A stretch of 34,856 bases of DNA from JAVKFY01 sp040223615 (GCA_040223615.1 JAVKFY010000015.1:1-34856), one strand, 5' to 3'; counted from the first letter of the stretch, positions 1 through 7,695 are shown. The notes: generated by a model not told the origin, from the sequence alone. Numbers and translations are program-made.

Positions 1-131
1 GGCTCCGTCTGGCCCAGCACCGGAACATCGACGACATCTCGCACCGCATCGGCACGCTCGTCAGCGGCTTCAAGCCGGACGAATGCGCAAACTATCTCGT
101 CAATGCCGGTTACGCTTCAGTCAAAACATGA
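1..131 (+). mobile_element. IS630-family transposase, C-terminal fragment at window edge
   Basis: The frame beginning at base 3 is open from the window edge to a TGA at 129-131. It reads like the last 42 residues of an IS630-type DDE transposase, including the characteristic tail RIGTLVSGFKPDECANYL shortly before the stop. Only the C-terminus is visible, so I cannot say whether the element is intact; the start and left end lie outside. The right terminal inverted repeat should lie in the short gap before the HxlR stop codon at 150, around the CTA at 138-140, but it cannot be confirmed without the left end. The insertion sits just behind the 3' end of the regulator gene and does not obviously disrupt it. 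Confidence 0.75.
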
Positions 132-149
132 AACGCTCTAGCGCGCGGT

Positions 150-821
150 CTACCGAAGCTCGGTCTTCACGAACGCCGCCATCGGGCTCCACAGGAACCA
201 GGACGCGAAGGCCTTCTCGTAGGCTGGCCGACCCTCGATACGGAGCAGATCGTTGGCGCGCGCATGTCGCAGCGTCATGCGGCCAAGCCAGACCTGGTGG
301 AAGGCCGATAGGTCGGCTTCAACCTGCAACTCGATCTCGAATCCCGGATCGGTGACGCAGACCGATGCGTCGCCCTTGTCGATGATCAGCCAGAAACGCC
401 CCTTCACGCCGATGCGGAAGTCGAAGGCGATGGCGACGCGTTCTGCCGGCAGCGCCTCGACATTCAGCCGATGCTGCATGCGCCATAGCAGCAGGCCCGG
501 ATCGAGATCGGTCTCGAACGGCGCATCGAAGGCCCACGCGGCGCCCCACCTGCCCATCGCCGTCACCACCGCCTGCAAGTCGCGCCCGGCTTCGGTCAAC
601 TCGTAGTGTTGCCCGCGCTCCCGTCGCGCCACGACGCCGCAGCTCTCCAATCGCCGCAGGCGTGCACTCAACGTGGAGCGCGGGATGCCAGGCAGCCCGC
701 GTGCGATGTCGTTGAAGTTCCGCTGGCCCAGAACGAGCTCGCGCACGACCAGCATGGTCCAGCGGTCGCCCAGGATCTCGTGCGCCTTGGCCACCGGGCA
801 GTACTGCCGATAAGTCTGCAT
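150..821 (-). CDS. HxlR-family winged-helix transcriptional regulator
   Basis: A 223-aa DNA-binding regulator. The N-terminus carries the HxlR hallmark YCPVAKA with a Cys at residue 8, followed by GDRWTMLVVREL and the winged-helix core with RSTLSARLRRLE (about residues 15-90). HxlR proteins bind as dimers and often sense thiols, electrophiles or aldehydes through that N-terminal Cys. Here about 120 extra residues follow the HTH domain, resembling the SCP2-like sterol-carrier extension found in many alphaproteobacterial members, which could be a ligand pocket. The gene is divergent from a thiol-dioxygenase-like cupin gene. A perfect palindrome lies 35 bases upstream of its start, so self- and neighbour regulation is likely. 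The Shine-Dalgarno is weak (GGTGG abutting the ATG); the start was chosen because family alignment begins right there. Confidence 0.88.
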   Translation of the reverse strand: MQTYRQYCPVAKAHEILGDRWTMLVVRELVLGQRNFNDIARGLPGIPRSTLSARLRRLESCGVVARRERGQHYELTEAGRDLQAVVTAMGRWGAAWAFDAPFETDLDPGLLLWRMQHRLNVEALPAERVAIAFDFRIGVKGRFWLIIDKGDASVCVTDPGFEIELQVEADLSAFHQVWLGRMTLRHARANDLLRIEGRPAYEKAFASWFLWSPMAAFVKTELR

Positions 822-855
822 CCACCGATTATGGCACCACTCACCACCGTCGGCA

Positions 856-870
856 GTCCAAATGTTGGAC
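856..870. promoter_or_regulatory. Perfect palindrome, candidate HxlR operator
   Basis: GTCCAA-ATG-TTGGAC is a perfect 6-3-6 inverted repeat in the 112-base divergent region between the HxlR gene (start 821) and the cupin gene (start 934). Its size and symmetry suit a winged-helix dimer. Binding by the neighbouring HxlR protein is inferred from position only. Confidence 0.55.
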
Positions 871-933
871 TATGCGCGATCCCGCGCCTGGGTTCCGATG
901 CATCAACGGTCCACAGAACGAAGAGGCAGCCCG

Positions 934-1488
934 ATGTTCGACCGCGATCAGTTTATCGACGACTGCAAACAGGCCGTACGCGAAGGACAGCGCGCGGTGC
1001 GCGAAGTGGTACAAGCGGCGGTGGCTGACCCTGCGGCCGTCGTCAGGGCGCTGGGAGAGCCGGCGCACGCCGGCCTCATGCCGCTATACCGCTCACCCAC
1101 GCTGACCGTCATGCACTTCGTGTGGGCACCATGCATGAGTCTGATGCCGCACAATCACGGCATGTATTCGGTCGTCGGCATCTACGCCGGCCGCGAGGAC
1201 AACGTCTTCTGGCGCCGCACCGACGACAGCCTTGAGGCGGCTGGCGCCGCCTCGCTCGGCGCCGGCGACGTCACCACGCTCGGCGTCGACATCATCCACT
1301 CGGTGGTCAACCCGATCGGCAAGCAGACCTGTGCCTTCCACGTCTACGGCGGCGACTTCCTCGGCGACGAGATCGCCCGCAGCCAGTGGGACCACGAGAC
1401 CCTGTCCGAGCGCGCCTGGGACTTCGGCAGCGTGAAGCGTCAGTTCAGCGAGGCCGAGGCACGGTTTGATGCGGCTGCGCATGGCTAA
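934..1488 (+). CDS. Cupin protein, cysteine dioxygenase-like (predicted thiol dioxygenase)
   Basis: A 184-aa double-stranded beta-helix protein. The motif PHNHGMYSVVGIYAGRED places His73 and His75 in cupin motif 1; His122 (DIIHSVVN) lies where the third iron ligand is expected, giving the 3-His centre typical of cysteine dioxygenase-type enzymes. Those enzymes use Fe(II) and O2 to oxidise small thiols such as cysteine or 3-mercaptopropionate to sulfinates. The substrate here is unknown. An upstream in-frame ATG at 862 exists, but it overlaps the palindrome, whereas the ATG at 934 has AGAGGC before it. hyuB follows 60 bases downstream on the same strand, so the two may form an operon controlled by the divergent HxlR regulator. 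The family could also hold non-thiol-oxidising cupins. Confidence 0.72.
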   Translation: MFDRDQFIDDCKQAVREGQRAVREVVQAAVADPAAVVRALGEPAHAGLMPLYRSPTLTVMHFVWAPCMSLMPHNHGMYSVVGIYAGREDNVFWRRTDDSLEAAGAASLGAGDVTTLGVDIIHSVVNPIGKQTCAFHVYGGDFLGDEIARSQWDHETLSERAWDFGSVKRQFSEAEARFDAAAHG

Positions 1489-1548
1489 CGGCATGGTATG
1501 ATCGATACGCATAACACCGCCCACGCGCCGCAACGGAAAGCATTGCCC

Positions 1549-3264
1549 ATGACCGCCAACTCCGCCCTGTCGCAGATCCATATGCAGATCATGTGGAACC
1601 GGCTGATCGCCGTGGTCGAGGAGCAGGCGCAGACGCTGATCCGCACCGCCTTCTCCAACACCGTGCGCGAGGCCGGCGACCTGTCGGCCGGGGTGTTCGA
1701 CCTGAAGGGCCAGATGCTGGCCCAGGCGGTGACCGGCACGCCGGGCCACGTGAACGCGATGGCGGCCTCGGTGCTGCACTTCATGGACCGCTTTCCGGTG
1801 CCGACGATGCAACCGGGCGACGTCTACATCACCAACAACCCCTGGCAGGGCACCGGCCACCTGCACGACTTCACCGTGGTCACGCCGACGTTCCGGAACG
1901 GCGAAGTGGTCGCCTTGTTCGCGTCGACCAGCCACGTGGTCGACGTCGGCGGGCTCGGCTTCGGGCCGGACGGGCGGCAGGTCTACGAGGAAGGCATCCA
2001 GGTGCCGATCATGTACCTGGCGAAAGCGGGCGTGATGAACGAGACGCTGCTGGAGATCGTGCGCGCCAACGTGCGCGAACCGGTGCAGCTCGAAGGCGAC
2101 TTCTACTCGCTGGCGGCGTGCAACGAGGCCGGCTCGAAGCGGCTGGTGGCGATGCTGGAGGAGTTCGACCTCGACGGCCTGGACGCGCTCGGCGAACACA
2201 TCATCGAGCACAGCCGCGCTGCCATGCTGGAGGAGATCGCGCGGCTGCCGAAGGGCACCTACAAGCAGACGATGCGGATCGACGGCTATGACGAGCCGGT
2301 CGACATCGTCGGCACCATGACGATCGCCGACGATGGCATCGACATCGACTTCACCGGCACCTCGGGCGTCAGTCCGTTCGGGATCAACGTGCCGCTGACC
2401 TACACCCAGGCCTACGCGTCGTTTGGGGTCCGCGTGGTGGTCGGCAACGCGGTGCCGAACAATGCCGGCAGCCTGGCGCCGGTCCGCGTCACCGCGCCGG
2501 AGGGGTCGATCCTGAACGCGCCGCCACCGTGCGGCGTCTCGGCGCGCCATGCGATCGGCCAGATGCTGCCCGATGTCGTCCTGGGCTGCCTGCACCAGGC
2601 GCGCGACGGTATCGCGCCGGCGGAAGGCACGTCGTGCCTGTGGAACCCGGTGCTGTATGGCGGCCACGGTATCGCCGGCGGTTACAAGGGCCAGGCCAGC
2701 CCGTTCACCGTGACCCTGTTCCACAATGGCGGCACGGGCGCGCGGCCGACCAAGGACGGGCTCAACGCCACCGCCTTCCCGTCCGGCGTGCGCAACACCC
2801 CGGTGGAGATCAACGAGGCGATCGCACCGATCGTGGTCTGGCGCAAGGAATACCGCACCGACTCGGGCGGCGCCGGCGCCACGCGCGGCGGTGTGGGCCA
2901 GGTCATGGAGATCACCAATGCGGAGGGCGCGCCGTTCGCCATGTCGTCGATGTTCGACCGGGTGCATCACCCGGCGCGCGGCCGCAACGGCGGCGGCGAC
3001 GGCGTCAGCGGCCGGGTCCGTCTGGGCTCGGGCACCGACCTCAAGCCCAAGGGCCGCCAGGCGGTGCCGGCCCGTGATCGACTGATCATGGAGATGCCGG
3101 GCGGCGGCGGCTACGGCGATCCGAAGGGACGCGATGCCGCGAAGGTCGCGCTCGACGTGCGCGATGGCCTGGTCACCATCGACGCGGCGCGCGCGCTCTA
3201 CGGCGTGGCGGTCGATGCCGACGGCCAGCTCGACGCGGCGGAGACCGCTCGGCTGCGAGGCTGA
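1549..3264 (+). CDS. hyuB: Hydantoinase B/5-oxoprolinase family subunit (HyuB-like)
   Basis: A 571-aa protein of the HyuB family, whose members form complexes with HyuA-type ATPase subunits to open hydantoin or 5-oxoproline rings with ATP; the same fold occurs in acetone carboxylase. Family signatures include NNPWQGTGHLHDFTVV, FASTSHVVDVGG, ITFTGTS-like IDFTGTSGVSPFG and the C-terminal PGGGGYGDP. I chose the ATG at 1549 because GGAAAG lies 8 bases upstream; an in-frame ATG at 1498 lacks a ribosome site. Length is normal and the gene looks intact. No HyuA gene is present in the window, which is unusual because hyuA and hyuB are generally adjacent or fused. It follows the thiol-dioxygenase-like gene and ends facing the ScfR-like regulator. 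Confidence 0.88.
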   Translation: MTANSALSQIHMQIMWNRLIAVVEEQAQTLIRTAFSNTVREAGDLSAGVFDLKGQMLAQAVTGTPGHVNAMAASVLHFMDRFPVPTMQPGDVYITNNPWQGTGHLHDFTVVTPTFRNGEVVALFASTSHVVDVGGLGFGPDGRQVYEEGIQVPIMYLAKAGVMNETLLEIVRANVREPVQLEGDFYSLAACNEAGSKRLVAMLEEFDLDGLDALGEHIIEHSRAAMLEEIARLPKGTYKQTMRIDGYDEPVDIVGTMTIADDGIDIDFTGTSGVSPFGINVPLTYTQAYASFGVRVVVGNAVPNNAGSLAPVRVTAPEGSILNAPPPCGVSARHAIGQMLPDVVLGCLHQARDGIAPAEGTSCLWNPVLYGGHGIAGGYKGQASPFTVTLFHNGGTGARPTKDGLNATAFPSGVRNTPVEINEAIAPIVVWRKEYRTDSGGAGATRGGVGQVMEITNAEGAPFAMSSMFDRVHHPARGRNGGGDGVSGRVRLGSGTDLKPKGRQAVPARDRLIMEMPGGGGYGDPKGRDAAKVALDVRDGLVTIDAARALYGVAVDADGQLDAAETARLRG

Positions 3265-3278
3265 GTCTCAACAAGCGC

Positions 3279-3362
3279 CGTCATGCCGACCTTGAGCCGG
3301 CATCCACGGCCGAAGGGGTGCGAGTGGCTGGCCGTTGATCCCGGGTCGAGCCCGGGATGACA
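3279..3362. repeat. Mosaic palindromic repeat (REP/BIME-like) between convergent genes
   Basis: Two hairpins are linked by about 34 bases. The first is ATGCCG (3283-3288) pairing with CGGCAT (3298-3303). The second is ATCCCGGG (3338-3345) pairing perfectly with CCCGGGAT (3351-3358) around TCGAG. The arrangement CGTCATGCCG...GGCATCCACG...GATCCCGGG...CCCGGGATGAC is a familiar dispersed intergenic repeat in alphaproteobacterial genomes. It lies between the 3' ends of two convergent genes, where it may also act as a bidirectional transcription stop. Confidence 0.7.
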
Positions 3363-3389
3363 GCATTGATGTAACGCCGACGGCCCGAC

Positions 3390-4817
3390 CTATCCCTTGG
3401 CGAACCCGAAGGGCGTGACGCGGCGGATATTCTCGTCGATGCGCAGGCGGTGATTCAGCGGCGGATGCGCCCGTTGCGCACAATCCAGGCGTTCGCATAC
3501 CCGGCAGCTCACGCCGATCGGGGTGACCGGCGCACTCTTCAGGTCCAGGCCGGTGGCGTAGACCAGTTGCTTGGCATGCTTCACGTCGCAGCCGACGGCG
3601 ACGGCCATCGGCTGCTGCCGGGCGAGATAGCCGCCGCCGGCGGTCTCGACGGTGCGGGCGACGGTAAAGAAGGTGGTGTCGTCGGGCATCGCCGCGAGCT
3701 GGGTATGGATCAGGCCCGGCGCGCCGAACGCCTCATGCACGATCCAGCGTGGACAGGTGCCGCCGAAGCGCGCGAAGTGGAAGCCGCCGCCGGAGAGCCG
3801 CTTGGAGACGTTGCCGGCGATGTCGACGCGCATGAAGAAGAACGGAATGCCGCGGCTGCCCTGGCGCTGTAGCGTCGTCAGGCGGTGGCAGACCTGTTCG
3901 AACGACGCCTCGAAGCGGTTGCCCAGCAGTTCGACGTCGTAGCTCAGATCCTGCGCGGCGGCCAGGAAACGCTCGTAGGGCATCATCACCGCGCCGGCGA
4001 AGTAGTTGGCCAGCGCCAGCCGGGCCAGCCGCTTGGCCTCCGCACTCGCCAGCTCGGCCTTGTCGACCAGGCGGTCGAGCAGGTCACGGTGGCCGAGTAG
4101 CGCCACCTGCACCGCGAGCTGGAACTTGCGGCCGGACGGCGGCAGCGCCTCGCTGAGCAGAATCCGGCGCCGGTGGTGGTCGAAGCGACGCAGCGTGTCT
4201 TCCATGACGTCCACCGGCAGCACCCGGGTGCCGACGCCGTGCGTCGCCAGCATGTGATCGCACAGGCCCTGGAACAGGCGTTCGGGCGCGAAGTCGGCGT
4301 CGCGCCACAACTCATCGGCCGCGGCCTCCAGCTCGGCGACGTGGTTGGAGATCGATTGCAGATACTCGCGCACCTCGTCGACCGGGAAGCTGGCGCCCTC
4401 GGCACCGGCCTGGCCACGGTCGGTCAGCCGCGTCGCCAGCGTCTGCTGGCCCTGCAGCAGCTCGCGATAGGCGTGGTAGAGCATGAGCAGGCCGCCGGCG
4501 GCCGCCGGACTGGCCGCCGCCAGTTCGCGCAGGTCGACATCGGGCACCGAACTGGCCTCGAACAATGGGTCGCGGAAAGCCTCGCGCAGGCCGGCGATCA
4601 GGCTGGCTTCCTCGTCCTGGGCGAATTCGCGCAGATCGATCTCGAAGGCCTGGCCGAGGCGGAACAGCATCGGCACCGTGACCGGGCGCTGATTGCGCTC
4701 GATCAGGTTCAGGTAGCTGGCGGAGATGCCGAGCTGCTCGGCCATCTCGGCCTGGGTCAGCCCCTCGCCCTGCCGCAGCCGGCGCACCTTGTGGCCGAGC
4801 ATCGCCTTGCGGTCCAT
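3390..4817 (-). CDS. XRE-family short-chain acyl-CoA regulator, ScfR/PccR/RamB-like
   Basis: A 475-aa regulator. An XRE helix-turn-helix occupies about residues 8-65 (LTQAEMAEQLGISASYLNLIER). A central IrrE/ImmA-type region follows, and a C-terminal DUF2083-type domain contains ISCRVCE-like GVSCRVCERLDC with Cys438, Cys441 and Cys446. This architecture is that of the ScfR/PccR/RamB group, which senses short-chain acyl-CoAs and controls acetate, propionate and glyoxylate-shunt genes. The start at 4817 has GGAGGC 7 bases upstream; a longer reading from 4859 would overlap the candidate promoter region. It is divergent from aceA with a palindromic site between them, so direct control of aceA and itself is the simplest model. 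Whether it activates or represses cannot be read from sequence. Confidence 0.9.
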   Translation of the reverse strand: MDRKAMLGHKVRRLRQGEGLTQAEMAEQLGISASYLNLIERNQRPVTVPMLFRLGQAFEIDLREFAQDEEASLIAGLREAFRDPLFEASSVPDVDLRELAAASPAAAGGLLMLYHAYRELLQGQQTLATRLTDRGQAGAEGASFPVDEVREYLQSISNHVAELEAAADELWRDADFAPERLFQGLCDHMLATHGVGTRVLPVDVMEDTLRRFDHHRRRILLSEALPPSGRKFQLAVQVALLGHRDLLDRLVDKAELASAEAKRLARLALANYFAGAVMMPYERFLAAAQDLSYDVELLGNRFEASFEQVCHRLTTLQRQGSRGIPFFFMRVDIAGNVSKRLSGGGFHFARFGGTCPRWIVHEAFGAPGLIHTQLAAMPDDTTFFTVARTVETAGGGYLARQQPMAVAVGCDVKHAKQLVYATGLDLKSAPVTPIGVSCRVCERLDCAQRAHPPLNHRLRIDENIRRVTPFGFAKG

Positions 4818-4862
4818 GGTTAACGCCTCCGACCCCGAAAATTCCGCGATCTCATACAATAT

Positions 4863-4882
4863 TTACAACATGACAATTGTAA
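4863..4882. promoter_or_regulatory. Palindromic operator candidate between scfR-like gene and aceA
   Basis: TTACAA-N8-TTGTAA is a perfect 6-bp inverted repeat in the AT-rich divergent region, 45 bases from the regulator start and about 125 bases from the aceA start. A further TTTACA half-site occurs at 4910-4915, and CATGACA is repeated directly at 4869-4875 and 4893-4899. RamB/PccR-type regulators are known to bind TTTGCAAA-like half-sites, which these resemble. Binding is inferred. Confidence 0.55.
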
Positions 4883-5006
4883 GATTAGCAAGCATGACAT
4901 CGCAACTCTTTTACATTCAATAGGTTATCGACTTCTGAACAAATCGTGCGTTAGCGTCTTACCCGTGCTGTGGTGCAGCAGCATTGTACAGTCAAGGAGC
5001 CTACAG

Positions 5007-6308
5007 ATGAGCACCGAGTTCGAGCGCCTGGTCAATGCAACCGCTGGCCGTTTCGATGGCATACGCCGCGACTACGAGATTGCCGACGTCATGAAGCTGC
5101 GCGGCTCGGTACAGATCGAGCACACCCTGGCGCGCCTGGGCGCCGACCGCCTGTGGCACCTGCTGAACACCGAGCCCTACGTCAACACGCTGGGCGCGCT
5201 GACCGGCAACCAGGCGATGCAGCAAGTCCGCGCCGGCCTGAAGGCGATCTACCTGTCGGGCTGGCAGATCGCGGCCGACAACAACACCGCCGGCGCGATG
5301 TACCCGGACCAGAGCCTGTATCCGGCCGACAGCGGCCCGGACGCGGTGCGCAAGATCAACAATACGCTGCGTCGCGCCGACGAGATCCAGACCCTGGACG
5401 GCGAAGGCGACACCTACTGGTACGCGCCGATCGTGGCCGATGCCGAGGCCGGCTTCGGCGGCGTGCTGAACGCCTTCGAGCTGATGAAGAACTACATCTC
5501 CGCCGGTGCCGCGGGCGTCCACTTCGAGGATCAGCTGGCCTCGGAGAAGAAGTGCGGCCACATGGGCGGCAAGGTGCTGATCCCGACGGCGCAGCACCTG
5601 CGCAACCTGAACGCGGCGCGCCTGGCCGCCGACGTGATGGGCGTGCCGACCATGGTGATCGCGCGGACCGACGCCGAGTCGGCCAAGTTGCTGACCTCCG
5701 ACGTCGACGAGCGCGACCGCGAGTTCATTTCCGGCGAACGCACGGCGGAAGGCTTCTACCGGCACAAGGAAGGCCTGGCCTTCGAGCGTTGCGTCGCCCG
5801 CGGCCTGGCCTACGCCGAATATGCCGACCTGATCTGGATGGAGACCTCGACCCCGAACGTGGAGCAGGCCCGCCAGTTCGCCGACGCGATCCACGCCAAG
5901 TTCCCGAACAAGATGCTGGCCTACAACTGCTCGCCCTCGTTCAACTGGTCGAAGCACCTGGGTCCGCAGGAGGCGGAGAGCTTCCAGCGCGAGATCGCCG
6001 AGATGGGCTACAAGTTCCAGTTCGTGACCCTGGCCGGATTCCACAGCCTGAACTACTCGATGTTCGAGCTGGCGCGCGGCTACCGCACCCGCGGCATGGG
6101 CGCCTACTCGGAGCTGCAGAACGCGGAATTCGCGGCGGAAGAGCACGGCTACACCGCCACCCGGCATCAGCACGAGGTCGGCACCGGCTACTTCGATGCG
6201 GTCAACACGGCGATCAACGGCGGCGCCTCGGCGACCACCGCGCTGGCCGACAGTACCGAAGCCGCCCAGTTCCACGATGACAAGCCGGCCGCCCAGGCCG
6301 CCGAGTAA
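5007..6308 (+). CDS. aceA: Isocitrate lyase
   Basis: A 433-aa cytoplasmic enzyme that cleaves isocitrate to succinate and glyoxylate, the first step of the glyoxylate shunt used for growth on acetate or fatty acids. The catalytic loop KKCGHMGGK is intact with Cys183. LTGNQAMQQVRAGLKAIYLSGWQ, the Mg-binding AGFGG neighbourhood, IARTDAESA and YNCSPSFNW are all canonical. The start at 5007 has AAGGAG at the right distance; the longer in-frame start at 4965 would add a non-conserved leader. A DUF4170 gene follows after 14 bases. The divergent ScfR-like regulator and its palindrome suggest induction by short-chain acyl-CoA. Malate synthase is not in the window. Confidence 0.97.
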   Translation: MSTEFERLVNATAGRFDGIRRDYEIADVMKLRGSVQIEHTLARLGADRLWHLLNTEPYVNTLGALTGNQAMQQVRAGLKAIYLSGWQIAADNNTAGAMYPDQSLYPADSGPDAVRKINNTLRRADEIQTLDGEGDTYWYAPIVADAEAGFGGVLNAFELMKNYISAGAAGVHFEDQLASEKKCGHMGGKVLIPTAQHLRNLNAARLAADVMGVPTMVIARTDAESAKLLTSDVDERDREFISGERTAEGFYRHKEGLAFERCVARGLAYAEYADLIWMETSTPNVEQARQFADAIHAKFPNKMLAYNCSPSFNWSKHLGPQEAESFQREIAEMGYKFQFVTLAGFHSLNYSMFELARGYRTRGMGAYSELQNAEFAAEEHGYTATRHQHEVGTGYFDAVNTAINGGASATTALADSTEAAQFHDDKPAAQAAE

Positions 6309-6322
6309 GAGGAGACATCACG

Positions 6323-6526
6323 ATGCAACAGCAGACCAACCGGTACTGGATCGTCGGCGGCGAGTATGCCGACACCTCCTTCAGCCAGCTCGTGGACGGC
6401 ACCGAGCGGGTGATGGGCCCCTACCCCAGCCGAGAGCGGGCGATGGCCGAATGGCAGACCCTGGCCGAGGCGACCCGCGCCAACTGCCACGCGCGCTACT
6501 CGATCGCCGAGGAAGCCCGCCGCTAG
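6323..6526 (+). CDS. Small DUF4170-domain protein
   Basis: A 67-aa soluble protein matching the DUF4170 pattern: RYWIVGGEYADTSF near the start, then GPY.SR..A...W......N.HARY.IAEE. It is preceded by GAGGAGA 7 to 8 bases before the ATG and lies 14 bases behind aceA, ahead of a terminator hairpin, so it is very probably co-transcribed with isocitrate lyase. The family has no known function; the conserved aromatic and charged residues look like a small binding domain, not a membrane or secreted peptide. Confidence 0.85.
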   Translation: MQQQTNRYWIVGGEYADTSFSQLVDGTERVMGPYPSRERAMAEWQTLAEATRANCHARYSIAEEARR

Positions 6527-6564
6527 CTTTCTCCCTTTTCCCTCTTAGCGGGGGCGCTTCGCCG

Positions 6565-6590
6565 GGCCGTCGGTCGCAAGACCGGCGGCC
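6565..6590 (+). terminator. Hairpin terminator behind aceA-DUF4170
   Basis: GGCCGTCGGTC (6565-6575) pairs at 10 of 11 positions with GACCGGCGGCC (6580-6590) around a GCAA tetraloop. It sits between convergent transcripts, 38 bases after the DUF4170 stop and 10 bases from the serine hydrolase stop. There is no strong T-run on either side, so termination may be imperfect or Rho-assisted. Confidence 0.6.
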
Positions 6591-6600
6591 CTTGGCTTGT

Positions 6601-7695
6601 CTACTCGTCGAGCAGCGCCGGCATGATCAATGCGTCCATCACCACGTCGCCGGGGTGCTTGAGGTCGTGGCGGTTGTAGTTGCCGGCGGTCGCGACGACG
6701 ACGAGGTCGCGCTTGGGCACCACGAACAGGCGTTGGCCGCCGTTGCCGAAGGCGGCGATAACGTTCAGCCCGCCGCGCCAGCCGCGCCCGAGCCACCACT
6801 GGTAGCCATAGCGCATCCGCTCGTTGACCTGCGCCCGCGGCTCGAACGACTTCGCCAGCCATTCGGTCGGCACGATCTGTTCGCCTTCCCAGCGCCCGTT
6901 CTGCAGGACCAGTTGCCCGATCCGGGCCAGGTCGCGCGGCCGCAGGCGCAGGCCCGACGCCGCGGCGGGGCTGCCATCGCCGCCGGTCATCCATTCCACG
7001 TCGCGAATGTCGAGCGGCCCAAACAGGCGGTCGTGGGCATAAGCGAGAAGCGACCGGCCGGTGCCCCGCTCGATCAGCCGGCCAAGCAAGGTCGTCGCCC
7101 CGCCGCTATAGGCCCAGCGCGCGCCGGGCGGCCCCACGATCGGCCGCGACAGCACGTAGCGGTAGCGATCCGGCGACCGCTCCATCGCGACCTCGTCGTT
7201 CTTCGGATCGGTGTAGGGCAGCCGCTCGTCCCACGCCAGGCCCAGGGTCATGGTCAGCGCGTGCTCGACCTTCAAATGCTGGCGCTCAGGATCCGCGGCC
7301 AGGTCGGCGTACTCGGCGAAGCCGTCGAGCAGCGGCGCGTCCGGCGCCGGCACCTTCCCCTCGGCCAGGGCGATACCGTAGAGCAGTCCGGTCACGCTCT
7401 TGGATATCGAACGCACGTCATGCAGCGTCTCCGGCCCGAACCGCACGACGCCGAGATCGCGCCCATACTGGAAGTCGCGGCCTTCGTAGTAGCGCTCCAG
7501 CACCATCCGTCCGTGGCGGACGACGATCAAGGCATGCAGGTTCTCAAGCCTGCCTGACGCGACCCTGGTGTCGATCTGCTCGGCCGCATCGGCCGGTAAG
7601 CCGGCATCCCGCAGGCTTCCACGCGGCCAGTCGTCGGCCAACGCGGGCGGGCTCAGCGCGACGGCGACCGCGAAGAGTACTGCGCGCCGGCTCAT
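6601..7695 (-). CDS. Exported serine hydrolase, beta-lactamase class C family
   Basis: A 364-aa hydrolase of the class C beta-lactamase/esterase group. A signal peptide is visible (MSRRAVLFAVAVALSPPALA, cleavage near residue 20). The nucleophile motif is S96-I-S-K99 (SxxK), the second motif is Y196-S-G, and GNGGQRLFVVP near the C-terminus fits the third active-site strand. Members include penicillin-binding esterases, 6-aminohexanoate-dimer hydrolases and D-aminopeptidases, so amide or ester substrates are both possible; beta-lactam resistance is not implied. The ATG at 7695 overlaps the upstream CobW-like stop as ATGA, indicating translational coupling. It is the third gene of an operon with an amidohydrolase and a G3E GTPase. 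Confidence 0.85.
   Translation of the reverse strand: MSRRAVLFAVAVALSPPALADDWPRGSLRDAGLPADAAEQIDTRVASGRLENLHALIVVRHGRMVLERYYEGRDFQYGRDLGVVRFGPETLHDVRSISKSVTGLLYGIALAEGKVPAPDAPLLDGFAEYADLAADPERQHLKVEHALTMTLGLAWDERLPYTDPKNDEVAMERSPDRYRYVLSRPIVGPPGARWAYSGGATTLLGRLIERGTGRSLLAYAHDRLFGPLDIRDVEWMTGGDGSPAAASGLRLRPRDLARIGQLVLQNGRWEGEQIVPTEWLAKSFEPRAQVNERMRYGYQWWLGRGWRGGLNVIAAFGNGGQRLFVVPKRDLVVVATAGNYNRHDLKHPGDVVMDALIMPALLDE

Noticed and set aside
862..933. Longer N-terminus for the cupin protein, starting at 862
   Set aside because: It would start inside the candidate operator palindrome and lacks a ribosome site; AGAGGC precedes the ATG at 934.
1093..2970. 625-aa minus-strand open frame antisense to hyuB
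   Set aside because: Its sequence is dominated by His, Arg, Gly and Ala, typical of antisense frames in GC-rich DNA, and hyuB on the other strand has clear family motifs.
4968..4990. TGCTG...CAGCA hairpin in the aceA leader as a riboswitch or attenuator
   Set aside because: A 5-bp stem near the ribosome site is too weak to support an RNA regulatory element.
5001..6275. 424-aa minus-strand open frame antisense to aceA
   Set aside because: Mirror frame of a highly conserved enzyme; no ribosome site or family match.
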